Source: Lepidurus packardi (taxonomy: Eukaryota; Arthropoda; Branchiopoda; Notostraca; Triopsidae). Taken from it: a DNA stretch of 64,000 bases. This document shows, one piece after another, positions 25,152 through 35,722 of the stretch. Location of the stretch: NCBI GenBank assembly GCA_023053545.1, contig JAKZAN010000138.1, forward strand, positions 1 to 64,000, in the 5' to 3' direction. A program made the position numbers and the translations under genes. Numbering within the stretch: the first letter of the stretch is position 1; each line of letters starts with the position of its first letter. The notes below the pieces were generated by a model. That model saw only the letters and a program-made list of their open reading frames with translations, made no database searches and had not been told where the DNA came from.

Positions 25152-26237
25152 ATGGACATCTTTGCTTTTACCTGCTCCGAGGGATTCCTTCCTGTCTCAG
25201 TCTGCGCCACTGCATCTTGTCCTCAGACATTCATATTCCAATGCGCCACCCATCCGTGTCGCTGCCACCACAACCACGCCACCTGTGTCATCATCCCTCT
25301 CGACCAGCTCAAGAAGATGCTCATATCCCAACTCATCGAGACCAAATCACTAGCTGCAGAAGTCTTCCAGCCCCTTAAGGATGCCATAGATGTCGTAACA
25401 GTCGAGGTCAACAAACAGAGAGACTCGCTGGAGACCTCAGCCTTCAGAGTTTTTCTGAGCGAGGAACAAGTTATGCTTGAAAATGCCTTGGATACAGATA
25501 ACTGGGCGGGAATTAAGCAAGATACGATCATCAAGGTGCTGGGGAAGAAGAGTGGAGACATCCCGGAGGAAAAGAGTCAAGTGGTGAACCATTTCGTGCT
25601 GGCCCAGCTGAAGAGGTTCCACATCCTGAAGGAGTATCTGAGAGACTTCGAACACAAACTAAACAAAATCCAAAGAGCCACTCCAGTATTTTTTTAGCCT
25701 GAAAGCCTCGTGTTGGAAGAGGGCGAAAAAATGACGCTTATTGCGTTTTTTGAACAAGGATTGATGGAGCCCAGGGGTTTCAAACTGCTCTATCGTGCTT
25801 CGTTTGAGAACTTTGATGTTATGCGATTCCATGAGAGATGTGACAACATCCCCAACACATTAACCCTTGCCAGGACTGAGTTTGGGAAGGTATTCGGGGG
25901 TTTTACACCGCTACCCTGGTCCATTTCAGGACATCCTGAACGCGATACAACTATGAAATCCTTTGTATTTTCGCTAAGCAATAGAATAAGACTGAACTAC
26001 ACCCAAAACGCTGTGGCCATCAGATGTTATCCTAACTTCGGACCGGTTTTCGGGGATTTCGATTTCCTGATTTGTGATAAAGCCATGACCAAGCCCGAGT
26101 CGCGAGCAGGGTGTCTGAACTCATTTGGGAACGGGATACTGCAAAATGACCAGGTTTCATGGAACCTGTTCAGTGGACAGACAAAGGGAGAGTCGTTCCG
26201 GCTGGAGGAATGGGAAGTATGGGAAGTCCTTTTCTGA
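25152..26237 (+). CDS. TLDc-domain protein with Cys/His-rich N-terminus, 361 aa
   Basis: ATG 25152, TGA 26235-26237, one exon, with a TAG (Glu) at residue 182. The first 45 residues hold many Cys and His (SCPQTF, CRCHHNH), possibly a small zinc-binding fold. A coiled-coil stretch follows (about 60-180). The C-terminal half is a TLDc domain: GFKLLYRASFENFDVMRFHE (about 205-224), then NTLTLARTEFGKVFGGFT and paired strands ending near DKAMTKPES. TLDc proteins in animals are linked to oxidation resistance and V-ATPase regulation; ciliates have many with zinc-finger plus coiled-coil fronts. Specific function here is unknown. Confidence 0.88.
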
Positions 26238-26362
26238 AAACAGATACATCTGTATGCATCAACACGATTTTTCAATATTTGCAGATTTGACCGTATTTCG
26301 CATGTAGGATATAATCATTAAGACAAACATTTCATTATCATAGCCTTATCAAAGTACTCTTC

Positions 26363-26575
26363 ATGAAGATAGAGTGGATCGTTCTTTTAATCATGGTGCT
26401 TCTCCTCGGACTCGTGCAAGGCGTTCACCACGACCAACAGGGCCATCAAGGAATCCTAAAGAGGTTCAAGAAGAAGTTAAGAAGGAGAACCCCGACCCCC
26501 TATGCCCGACCAGCCTATCCCCCACCAGGATACAACCCCTACGGCCAATATAACCCTTATGGTAGGGTTTACTGA
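26363..26575 (+). CDS. Small secreted cationic Pro/Tyr-rich peptide precursor, 70 aa
   Basis: ATG 26363, TGA 26573-26575. Residues 1-20 are a strong signal peptide (IVLLIMVLLLGLVQG), followed by a His/Gln patch, a highly basic run (KRFKKKLRRR) and a Pro/Tyr/Gly/Asn-rich tail with two NPYG units. Dibasic sites suggest proteolytic processing. The next gene, at 26846, has the same plan. Possible roles include an antimicrobial-like peptide, extracellular matrix or stalk component, or a signalling peptide; all are inference. Confidence 0.7.
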   Translation: MKIEWIVLLIMVLLLGLVQGVHHDQQGHQGILKRFKKKLRRRTPTPYARPAYPPPGYNPYGQYNPYGRVY

Positions 26576-26845
26576 CCAGCCTTTATTTGCGTGAGTAGTC
26601 ACTAAAATTGAGAGTTGTTTAAGACAGTATCTTGGAGGGTTTTTGATAAATGAATGAAAAGGTGTGTTTGCTAGAGAATACTATTTTGCAAGACTACTTT
26701 TAAAAATATGAATAGCCTTATTCCAGTATACTGGACAATATTTCGCAAGACTCCCTTTGTCGATTTTATCACATTTTAACCATCAAGTTTGCAATCCCTA
26801 TACTCAATTAATATTACTCGTTTACACATTTATATCCAAGCCAAC

Positions 26846-27025
26846 ATGAACCTACGCATCCTCGTTTTCATCCTCCTCGTTGCCCTACACACATCTGTCG
26901 TCTGGCCACACTCTGAGAGACACCCGGGCATCCGCCGCAGGGTCGTGAATAGAGTGAAACGCAGAGTCCAAGGGACTAGCAATCCTCCTTATAGGTCTTA
27001 TGGAAGACCACGCTATCACGATTGA
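26846..27025 (+). CDS. Small secreted cationic peptide precursor, 59 aa, paralogue-like neighbour
   Basis: The ATG at 26846 is chosen over an upstream in-frame start because it places the signal peptide (ILVFILLVALHTSVV) at the N-terminus; TGA 27023-27025. After the signal come a His-containing segment (HSERHPGIRRR), a basic region (NRVKRRVQG) and a Pro/Tyr/Arg tail (NPPYRSYGRPRY). Same order of elements and orientation as the gene at 26363, 270 bp upstream, implying tandem duplication and divergence. No Cys residues in the mature part, so not a disulfide-stabilised peptide. Confidence 0.68.
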   Translation: MNLRILVFILLVALHTSVVWPHSERHPGIRRRVVNRVKRRVQGTSNPPYRSYGRPRYHD

Positions 27026-27181
27026 TCATCCTTTTTCATTTTTTGGTATCCATCGAGTTTAGTGTTTTGAGAGTGAGTTGCGTTGGAGTGGTCAAGAGGA
27101 TACACTTTGTATGATAATAGTGATTGTCTGGAAAGAGTATAAGAATATGATTTTTATATCTTCACACGCTGCATAATTATG

Positions 27182-28644
27182 TCATTCAGTCTTTAGGGTT
27201 GGGGCTTTCGTGAATATTCTCTTCTTGCCTTCCGTCCGAGGCGCCTCGCCCAAATGGATATTCAGCTATCCCATGATGCGTCTCCTCTTCTCCTGCCGGT
27301 CCACTTTGTTCTCCTCATCCTCTGTATCCTTCCGTGCCTCCCCTCGTGCCCAATACTCCTCCTTCAAGTACTCGATATACCCTACCTTTTCTGTTCCGTT
27401 CCTCGCCAAGAAGCATTCCCACAGACTTTCTAACTGCACAATCATAATATCCTTCTCCTGGCATACCACTGATTGCCTCTTGATAGCAGTACTGAACAAT
27501 TTGGCGCCTTGTAGTAACTCTACTCTCAGATTCTCAATAGCGTATTCAAACACTCGTGCCATGAGATCCCCGACTCGCCTAAAGCTTTCTGTATCCAATA
27601 CCAGAATATGGGGGTCTTGCCCAATGCTTTGTGGTGCATAGCTCTGGAACACGGCTCGCAAGTGAGTTTATAGGTCTGGATGAGCGATGAAATTGTTCGA
27701 GAGATTTTGAAGAACCTCTACAGGCACTGACTCTGCGAACAATTAGAAGATGCAATGATCCGAATTCAGGCTTTCTTTAAACATGGTCTAGACGAATGTA
27801 GCCAGACATTGGCTCGACTGCTATGCGAATGCAGACCCAGCAAGGTTAGAACCCGTTATTCTTTTCCAATTTACTTCACACGAGGGTTCTTTAGTGTTGT
27901 CGATGAGACCAGAATTAGGACTGTGTTGGCTGTTTTTCTTGAGGATAGTATCGATGTCGAACTGGTTGTTCCTGAGTCTTTCGAGCTCGAACAAAAAGAA
28001 ACGGGTAATATCGGATTAGGCTAGTTCCAGAAACTCCGATTGGTAAGAACGACGGTACTCAAGAATTGCTTTCTAGGTTTCGTAAAAAGGATACTATAAA
28101 TGGGGGGAAGTACATTGGCTGTTGAGTATTTTCTGAGGAAATGGTTGTAGTTATCGAGACAGGTCTTAGGCACGGATAGGCCTTTGGTGAGATTCTTGTG
28201 GATGTTCGCCAGAGACTCAGCCAGATCCTATTTTGTTCGTTTGAGCTCTTTCAGTTGTCTGTTCAGATTATTCTAGATCTTGTTAAATGCATTCGTATGA
28301 TTGCTGAGCATTTCAGAGAGTTCCTGGCTGAAGTGGGTCGACTGGTACACTTGCGTGTCGATGTAGCTCGCCAGTCTGCTGGTCAGGGGTTGGTATACAC
28401 TGAGAAATTAAAGGAAAGTCGTACGTGGAAGTGATTGTGTCGAGCTCAGGAATGAGGGAAGAGAGTCCTTGGAGTCTGCGATTCTCGATGTCACAGTACG
28501 CTCTGAGTGTGTGCTGGAGGATCTGAGAAGAGGCAGCATGCAGTTGCCATTCTGATTGGATAGTTTTGAGTTTATTCTGTAGGGCAAGATGAAATTAAAG
28601 CGCTAGAGAGAGAACGTTACGTGATAGTTATCGAGCTCGGCCAT
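27182..28644 (-). CDS. Hypothetical helical protein, four exons, about 450 aa
   Basis: Exons (minus strand): 28644-28621 (MAELDNYH), 28576-28425, 28399-28114, 28072-27182. Introns of 44, 25 and 41 nt; the 25-nt intron (28400-28424) is needed to keep frame. For the third intron a 26-nt alternative (28069-28094) also keeps frame. A 54-nt GT-AG segment around 27800-27857 could be an additional intron but is open in frame. The protein is helical with coiled-coil stretches (QELSEMLSNHTNAFNKI, EFLELAESDITRFFLFELE) and a charged, Arg/Lys-rich C-terminus. It recalls tethering-complex or BAR-type helical proteins in composition, but no family is recognisable. Confidence 0.7.
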
Positions 28645-28846
28645 TGTGGGAGTTGGTGGAAGGAATAAGCAGATGGGTCTATTGTATGAGTTATGGTTTG
28701 AGTTTAGTAGTTTAAATTTATAATTCCAATGCTGGATCAGTCTACCGCTCCAAAGCACTGCCTATAACGGTAAACTCCTCTCAAATATGCTATTACAATA
28801 TCCAGTGGCTTTCTCATCAGCTGCATAAGCAACCCCCTAATTATCA

Positions 28847-30064
28847 TCAAGCGTCTACAGCCACTCTCCCTAGTTCGGGTAGCCCGTCTGGGTTGTTCTT
28901 TTGTCTAAACCAGCCATAGTCCCCCCGCATCCTATAGATATCCATTCTTTGCCTTATGTGCTCTCTCTCATTCAGGTAAAACTGCCTCTTACGCATTTTC
29001 TACTCCAACCATACTTGTTCCGAGTTCTTTGTAAGCAGCCTCTTCAGCGTATCCCGCACTGACATTATGTTACGCTCCTTCTTATGGCGAAGATAGAAGC
29101 GCATTGTCAAGATAGAAGTCACGAGACCTAGGGAGTAAGTCAGAGGCTCAATGATATCCCAACCCAGCCAGTCTACGAAGAAGATCATGTAGCCGAATGA
29201 AACGATATGGAGCCCACTAATTAGAGCAGTCGCCTTGATATACCATTGGAACTTGTTTTCGAGTATGGCGTCGAATCCTTTGATCTCCTTGTTAATCTCA
29301 TCGATTCTGATGTCATTCTTGAGTTCCTAGAGTTGCAAGTCCCAGATCTTCTGGCGACTGTCTACATGGAACCGATTCATAATTCTGTTCATGACTTCAT
29401 GTTTTTTGGCTGCAGTCAGCAAAGACTCAGCTGGGTACGCCTCCAGCTATTTCTTCAACAGCATCTCGTAATAGGCAAGCAGCGGAGCATGGGATTGGTC
29501 GAACCCTGCCTCCACCTTGGTATTGATGTAGTTGTAGATACTCTTGGGGTCTTCGAAAACTTGTTTCATGCTCCGGAAGTAGTTCTGACTGAAGGAATAT
29601 TGTAGTTTACAGTGAAGATTACTTGGCCTGGTTGCGCAAAAAGTATTCGTTGCCACCCATCGTTATCTTCACGGACAAGGGGTTTTGGTTTTGCAAAAGG
29701 AACTCAAGGATGTTTGTATTCTCATTGACTCCCAGAGGGAACTCAAACTATAAGTCGAGCATCTCGTAAGGAACCATCAGTGTCTTGAAGGTCATCTTTT
29801 CAGAAACGAAGAAGATGTGTGGGGCTGGCTTGGAGAGCTGAATGCACCACAAATGATGGGTCTTATACCACTAGATGTCTGTGTATTGATGTGAAGGAAA
29901 AGCTAGATACATTTGGTGTTTTGCAAATTATTAGTCGGAACGCTAGAATCACTTGGAATCTTGGACGGAGAGGAGGAATGCCTGGGAGTGGTCTTGGGAG
30001 CAGGGATGACCTTATCAGCGACTCTAGCAAAGCTCCTTAGGGTGGTAAAACGATTGAGCAGCAT
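28847..30064 (-). CDS. MCU: Mitochondrial calcium uniporter pore subunit, 377 aa
   Basis: Pore of the inner-membrane Ca2+ uniporter. Exons (minus strand): 30064-29953, 29902-29623, 29588-28847; introns of 50 and 34 nt; TGA 28847-28849. The total of 1134 nt closes in frame. The N-terminus is basic and Ser/Arg-rich, lacking acidic residues at first (MLLNRFTTLRSFARVADK), like a mitochondrial targeting peptide. The C-terminal half has a coiled coil, TM1 (TALISGLHIVSFGYMIFFV), the pore loop WLGWDIIEP (about 271-279) and TM2 (LTYSLGLVTSILTM). WDxxEP is the family signature; the human filter reads DIME, here DIIE, keeping the Asp and Glu that bind calcium. No EMRE or MICU gene is visible in the window. 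Confidence 0.92.
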
Positions 30065-30358
30065 ATTTTCGGTTGATAAAGCAAACACAAGGGATTACTA
30101 GGTAAGGGAAGCGTGTAACTAACCAGAACGGGTGCTGATGTTAATTGAAATTGAGGAGACTTCGGAACATTCGAAGAGCCAATAAAAATCTGAGAACAAG
30201 CACAGAAGCCAAAATCCATGACTCAAATAGCAAGGCAGGCAAAGACAATAGTGGGTTTAAAAATATAGAAATCAAGAACATATTATCATACCTTAAAGGT
30301 AGAAACACAGATGCTCCTCAAAAACAAGTACTTGTCCCCCGACCACAGGGTTAATCTC

Positions 30359-32224
30359 ATGATGGAGCGCAATGGCAGCGCCACTCCCTCCCACCTCCTC
30401 AATCGATATGCCTCTCTCAAATACCTGTAAAGGAATGGAAAAACACCCGACACTCAACTCCCTCTCAGGAAGAGGATCGAGAACTACATTTACTCATCAT
30501 CCGAACTCATCGGGGAAGGCTTCACCAGCAAGGTCTACAAGGCTCGCAAAGATGGCAGTGATCAGGTCTTTGCCGTGAAGGTCGTAGATCTCAAAAAGTA
30601 CTCGGCTTCCAACAGATAAATGTTAGAATCCTAAATCATGATCCTGAAGAGTCTCAACCACCCAAATGTGATCAGGTGCTACGACGTGTTCATGACTATG
30701 AACAACTGCTATATCATCACTGAGTACTGCGAGGGAGGCGACCTGCTAGCCCAGCTGCGGAAGAACCGCAGACCAGATAGGAAGACGTCGAATCGAATTT
30801 TCCGCCAAATTCTACAAGGGTATCAGTATCTCGCCAACAGCGGAATCGTTCATCGAGATATCAAACCCGCCAACATACTCTTCCAAAACGGCAAATGCAA
30901 GATTGCCGATTTTGGGTTCGCCAAGAAGCTAGATGCCCTCAAAAACAAAGAGAGCTACAATGTTGGCACTCCTCTCTATATGCCTCCCGAGTCTTTACTG
31001 CATAACAAATATTCTTATCAGAGCGACATCTTCTCTCTGGGAGTCATGTTCTACGAGATGACCTTCGGTTCTGCCCCTTGGTAAAGCCGTAGCGAAAAGG
31101 AACTCATCGCCAAAATGACCCGGCAGCCCCTCAGATTTCCTGCACACATTGTGATTGACAAAGAGTTGAGGGATATGCTCACTGGTTGCCTCTCGATCGA
31201 CGCCAGCGAGAGGTTTACACCTGAAAAGCTTATGAATTGCTAGTTCACAGCCATGCTTCTCGGGAACCCTGAAGACATCTCCTCCGATGAAGAGACACGA
31301 GACACCCAGAAAAATATGACCTTCACTTCCCTTAAATCCTGTCCTACCACTCCAAAGCTAAGCTCCATGCTCTCTGTAGGAGGTACGAGTACCCCATCGA
31401 CAGCAATAACGATACCTGCGCCAGCTCCTGCTGCTATACCATCAGCAAACCAACGATACCTGACACTGTTGGAGCCTACCAACACGAAACGAGTTAATAA
31501 GCATAAATCTACCTCAACTGCCGAGACTTCAGAGACGGAGGATGCGGATAAGCGGAGAATCTTCGACAGAAATAGCACGGTCTTGCTCACTCAAATCAAC
31601 TTCTGCAGGTTCATGTACTACCTCGCAAAAAACAAGATACCCCTCATGCGCATGAAGAACCAGAAGGACAAACTCAATATTATCCTTTTCAAACACATCC
31701 TCAAGATCATGAGCAAACTGGAGTCTCCTGCCAACTACTTCCGCCTGGCTGACTGGGAACACTACTCCCAGAGCCCCCAGTACCACAGCCTCCTCAAGAC
31801 TATCAAAGACTACCACAACCGTTATATCTTCGAGTTCGGAGTCTACAAGAGCAAGTTACAGGTAGTTCACCAAGTCGATGACGCAGTACCCTTCCTTTCC
31901 CTATACGAATACAGGGACCTAGACCGATAGTTCTACCGAATGGTGTCATCCTATATAAAGTTGCACATCAAAGAGGTAAACATCAATCTAGGGATGGACT
32001 GCAAAAAGGGCAACTTTTCTGATGATATGGGGATATCGGTGGAGGGTTTGAAGGTGTTGCTGAAGTACTTTAACCTGCTTGACATGCTGAGCAACAACTT
32101 CGAAGACTATGAGTACTTCATGCAGCACTCGAGTATCGCAGTAGTGACGGACTTCGGTAAGAACTCCAACAACGAGTCCAAGTACCTAGAGCTGAAAGAG
32201 CGAATCGGGCTACTGGGAATCTGA
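30359..32224 (+). CDS. ULK/ATG1-like Ser/Thr protein kinase 1, 621 aa
   Basis: ATG 30359, TGA 32222-32224, one exon. N-terminal kinase domain (about 45-300): Gly loop IGEGFTSKVY, catalytic Lys74 in FAVKVVD, alpha-C Glu92 encoded by TAA (MLESEIMIL), HRD at 165-167 (VHRDIKPANIL), DFG at 184, and GTPLYMPPE. All catalytic residues are present. A Ser/Thr/Pro-rich linker follows, then a C-terminal helical region with LLTQINFCRFMYYLAKNK that recurs in the two other ULK-like kinases here. ULK/ATG1 kinases start autophagy by phosphorylating core ATG proteins; ATG8 lies immediately downstream. Other members of the ULK group (fused, ULK4) cannot be excluded, and ciliates have large expansions. Confidence 0.88.
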
Positions 32225-32542
32225 GGGTTGGGCGAGTTTAGGTCCCACCCTGATAATTTGTATTTGCAAGGATTTTTACTAATTAATATTTTGTAGCCCA
32301 AGTCTTATATGCTTTGTGGAGATTGGATAATATGGATTGTGTACTAGAGGGATGATCGAATAAGCAGAGATAGCATTTGAAAGTTATTTAGTGGCGATAG
32401 ACTGCCATAGTACAAGAGATGCTCTAGCAAGTGTACGCCTGGGTTCAGTCCTTCTTATACTCTGCTCATAATATAAAATTCTTAAGAAAACAAACAAAAT
32501 ACATCATTCCTTTACATTTATAATAACTTCCTCAGCTCCCTC
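32225..32542. other. Short tandem intergenic spacer
   Basis: AT-rich spacer between kinase 1 and the ATG8-like gene on the same strand. A CATTTATAATAAC element just upstream of the ATG8 start is the only candidate regulatory feature I see. Confidence 0.4.
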
Positions 32543-33045
32543 ATGGATGTGAAGTCAGCCAAACCCACAGAAGAACCCAAACCAGAAAAGTACATCCCTT
32601 TCGCAGTCAGATACTCCCTCAAGGAACGCAAGGAAAAGTTCGAAAAACAGCGACAGGAGTAAATACCCATTCCTCAACCTTACTCTCAGGAAACCCAACT
32701 TCGTACCCATAATCATCGAAAGGCATCCCAACTCTAACCTCCCTGACATCGACAAGTCCAGGTACACTCGTCTCCTTACTCATTCTTGGCTTTACATCCC
32801 CTTATAACTACAGATTCGTGTGCGAGAAGTTCAGCAAGTTCATGATGGTGCAGAAGATGGTCGAGAGCAAGCTCGAAAAGACCAATGCCGGCAAGAGCAT
32901 AAAGAAGGACGGCAAGTCGTCACTGTTTCTGTACGTGGGCAACACAATCCCGAACGGGGAACACGAGATCCAAGAGATCTACTAGAAGCACAAAGCAGAG
33001 GACGGTTTCCTGTACATCAAGTACGGAGAGATGGAGAAGTTCTGA
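32543..33045 (+). CDS. ATG8: ATG8/LC3-like ubiquitin-like protein, 139 aa, lacking the terminal Gly
   Basis: Exons 32543-32658, 32690-32761, 32814-33045; introns of 31 and 52 nt; both are required for frame. ATG8 is conjugated to phosphatidylethanolamine on autophagosomal membranes. Two N-terminal helices (YSLKERKEKFEKQRE) are followed by FVPIIIER, DIDKSRFVCEKFSKFMMVQ, SLFLYVGNTIP and IYEKHKAEDGFLYIKY, the classical ATG8 order; the first Glu of YEKH is TAG where other ATG8s have Glu. The frame stops at GEMEKF followed by TGA-TGA, where ATG8 normally has a final ...TFG. The conserved Gly needed for conjugation is thus absent in this reading. An unrecognised final exon is possible but no donor was seen. 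Confidence 0.9.
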
Positions 33046-33237
33046 TGAATACCGTTGTGTTGGAGAGCATATAGCAATGCATACTTTTTAAAGAATAGTA
33101 GGGCCAGTCCTCGCACTGACTATGGTGCTGCTTTTGCAGCTACCTGTTACAAGACACTGAAAAGAGTATATGTGTGTTTTGTATATTACGGAATAGCATA
33201 TAAGCTTAACACAGATATCAATACTATTATGTTATAC

Positions 33238-34632
33238 TCATATCAGGGCGCACTCGTCTTTTTTCTCCTCTTTTGGCGTTATCTCCTTTTTCACGTCCAC
33301 CGTCGGCAGCCTCACGACTCTCGAACTCTCAACATCTACCTACTGTTGAGCTACCTGTTTTGCTGAAGTTTCCTTCGCGAATTCCTCTGAACTCTTCTTA
33401 ACCATACTCAGCCTCAGTTCATTCGCTTTGCGCACACTATCTTCTTCCTGGACGAAGGTTTTTGCCTATACTGATGTATTGAGTTTAGTTGGGCTGCTGT
33501 TCTAGATAGTGCTGAGGTTTCCCTGAAGCTTATTGTTGCTGGCCTTGTTCGGGGACTTCGGCGAGCTGTTCCGCGGCGTAGTAGTTCTGCCGATACTCCC
33601 GTATGGATTATTGGAAGGCATATAGATCTTTTTAATCCTTTAGAGTTATTTATTGTAAAGTTCAGCTTCAGAGCTATCGAAGTCTGTGTATAGGTGGATG
33701 ATGCGCTGCCTCACCTGCTTGTAGGGAAGGTAGTTTTGCGGCTAGCTGATGATCAACCGGTCTTGGTGTCTTCGCTCCTCATCTAGCTGTGAGCTATTAC
33801 GTTTGCCTTGTGTTTTCTTCCTCTTTTCCGTCTGACTTCCATAGAACGGTACCTCTATAGTCCTAATCCTTTTTGTCCTGCCGAACAAGTTGGGCATCAT
33901 CGAATTCGCAGGCTCAGTATGGGTCTTTGACTTGTAGCGAGCAGCTTTGAGGTTGCGGCGCATGAGTTCTGACAGTTTGTGCCTTTAGCCCATGAGCTAG
34001 CGACAGATTTCATAGCCATTCTTGTAGGCTTCGAGGGCTTCTTCGCTTTTCTTCATGTGTTAAAACTCTGCAGCAATGTTGTAGAAAGAAATGATGAAAG
34101 CTTATCCCAACTGCAGTTTCCTCTTCTTGTTGCTTCCTATGTGTTCTTTCTCTATGTTCAGTAACGCTATTGCCTATCCAGCCATTTTCAGCGCTTCTGC
34201 GTGTTGATCGGCTTGGCTCAGGATTACACACTTGTTAAGGTAGGTACGCGCCTTGGCGACTCTGTCGTCTCCCTTTTCTTCGAGCTGTATAGCATCATTA
34301 ATGAAGCCAAGGGCTTATTTCTGTTGCTTCTTTTGATTAAAATAGCAGGCCCAACCATTTAAAGTGAGTGCTCTGAGTTTTCTATGGATGTCCTGGGGCA
34401 TAGGGAAGCGGTTAATGGTGGTAGTAGCTTGTGAGAGGGAGGAGTAAGCTTTCGGAATATTCTCTAAGGGAAGATCAAAAAGAGAAGAGGGTGTTTATGG
34501 GTGTGGAGATGAGAGGGTACCTTACTGGAGATGGAGCATAGCGTCATTGTTGTGCTGGATGATGAGGTTGAAGATTTATTATTGGGAGAATCCGAAGTTG
34601 GCGACGGGGATATCCTTACTTTTCTGCCTCAT
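33238..34632 (-). CDS. TPR-repeat protein, 464 aa
   Basis: ATG at 34630-34632, TGA 33238-33240, read as one exon; a 57-nt GT-AG segment near 34490 could be spliced without changing frame, and I keep it as coding. Residues about 75-230 show tetratricopeptide-like helix pairs: EALGFINDAIQLEEKG, EALKMAGEAIALLNIE, and EHMKKSEEALEAYKNGYEIC. Reading TAA/TAG as Glu improves the TPR consensus (for example EALGF and GEAIALL). The C-terminal half is basic then Ser/Asn-rich with a final acidic-basic tail (KEEKKDECAL). Probably a protein-interaction scaffold; no partner can be inferred. Confidence 0.78.
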
Positions 34633-34757
34633 GAGAATTTTATTAGAGCTAGTTATTGACTTTATACATAAAATGATTAGCAGTGGATTGACTTACACAA
34701 ATACTGGTCACCTGAGGTCCCATAATAAAACTATAACACCAAACACGCATAATCACA

Positions 34758-35018
34758 ATGGCGCAAGGAAAGAACAACAAGAAGGGCGGACAGACTACCA
34801 AAAAGACACAACACAAGAAGAAGACCGCCGCACTCAAGAACAATAAGTTTAGAAAAGCAGAACCCATCGCCCTCAAGACCCAGAATCTGGGCAGCGAGAA
34901 GAACATCCAGGCCCACAAGTCCAACAAGGATATCAGCAAAACCATCAACAAGAGTATCGAGGCACAGATCATGGAGCGTGCCAAGAACTGCAAAGAAAAA
35001 CTCAGCATTCTCAAATGA
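34758..35018 (+). CDS. Lys-rich DUF2462/UPF0390-like small protein, 86 aa
   Basis: ATG 34758,  TGA 35016-35018. Starts MAQGKNNKKGG, extremely Lys/Gln/Asn-rich, and ends with a conserved-looking helix KTINKSIEAQIMERAKN and KEKLSILK. The MAQG start plus a terminal '(I)NKxIExxxxxxA...KLxxLK' pattern is that of the DUF2462/UPF0390 family of small basic nuclear/nucleolar proteins of unknown role. A typical length is 80-110 residues. Family assignment is from memory of the pattern, so moderately secure. Confidence 0.75.
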   Translation: MAQGKNNKKGGQTTKKTQHKKKTAALKNNKFRKAEPIALKTQNLGSEKNIQAHKSNKDISKTINKSIEAQIMERAKNCKEKLSILK

Positions 35019-35239
35019 TCACAATCTGTATGTTCTCCTGGGACTATACTTGCCTTAGGTTTTGCTACGTCCTTGATAGATGGGTTTTGATATAGGAGAG
35101 GCGAGGTATGGATGGATGAAGATTAAAGGTGTCGCGGGACTGTGCATAGAGTGGAGTTCCCAGACAATATTTTAGAATATTGGACTACCAACAACTCTTC
35201 GGGATCAATAATAATTACGACCAAATCAACACCAACACT

Positions 35240-35569
35240 ATGTTCAAACGACTACAGAAACATATCAAATCCTACCAATAAGCTGAGCACATCTCAGAAT
35301 CGGAAGAGTCCCCAGCTCATTAAGAGCCTGCCAATCCTCAAGCCAACACTCTACAGGGAAGGTGCAAGCTTTGCAACGAGGTCTTCCAGTCAGTGGCTGA
35401 TGCCCAAGCACATCTCTAAACCCTCCAGCACAAGGTGGGCTAGAAACGATTCAAGGTGCAGTACAACCGAAGGATCCAGAAGGACCGGCGGGCCAGACTC
35501 CGGCACTCTCGAAGAAACATACTTCATTACCGGCTGATGCGGGATCTGTACCATCTGGCCATCCACTGA
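35240..35569 (+). CDS. Small C2H2 zinc finger protein (C-x2-C-x12-H-x5-H), 109 aa
   Basis: ATG 35240, TGA 35567-35569; the frame uses five TAA/TAG Glu codons, so it is invisible under the standard code. One zinc finger at about residues 47-70: CKLCNEVF...AQAHLETLQH, spacing C-x2-C-x12-H-x5-H as in U1-type/matrin (JAZ-like) fingers that bind RNA or dsRNA. It is followed by a basic Arg/Lys helix (KRFKVQYNRRI, DRRARLRHSRR). An overlapping plus-strand frame from 35142 in another phase also ends in TGA but lacks any motif; I prefer the zinc finger frame. Possibly a ribosome-biogenesis or splicing factor. Confidence 0.7.
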
Positions 35570-35722
35570 GCTGACAAGAATTGTTATTGATGAAATCTAT
35601 AATTCACAGCATGTCATAACTTCTTTTCGTTTTATTGTCGATGTAAGAGTTGGTCGGGCTGGGTCAGATTCCCATTTGAGTGCCCACGGCCATAAGTCAA
35701 AATTGACACTAATAAAGATTGC

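Noticed and set aside
34432-34500. 57-nt GT-AG segment in the TPR gene as an intron
   Set aside because: It is a multiple of three, has no TGA in frame, and encodes plausible sequence; splicing is not required.
35142-35537. 131-codon plus-strand frame ending in TGA
   Set aside because: Overlaps, in another phase, the frame that encodes a good C-x2-C/H-x5-H zinc finger; it has no motif of its own.
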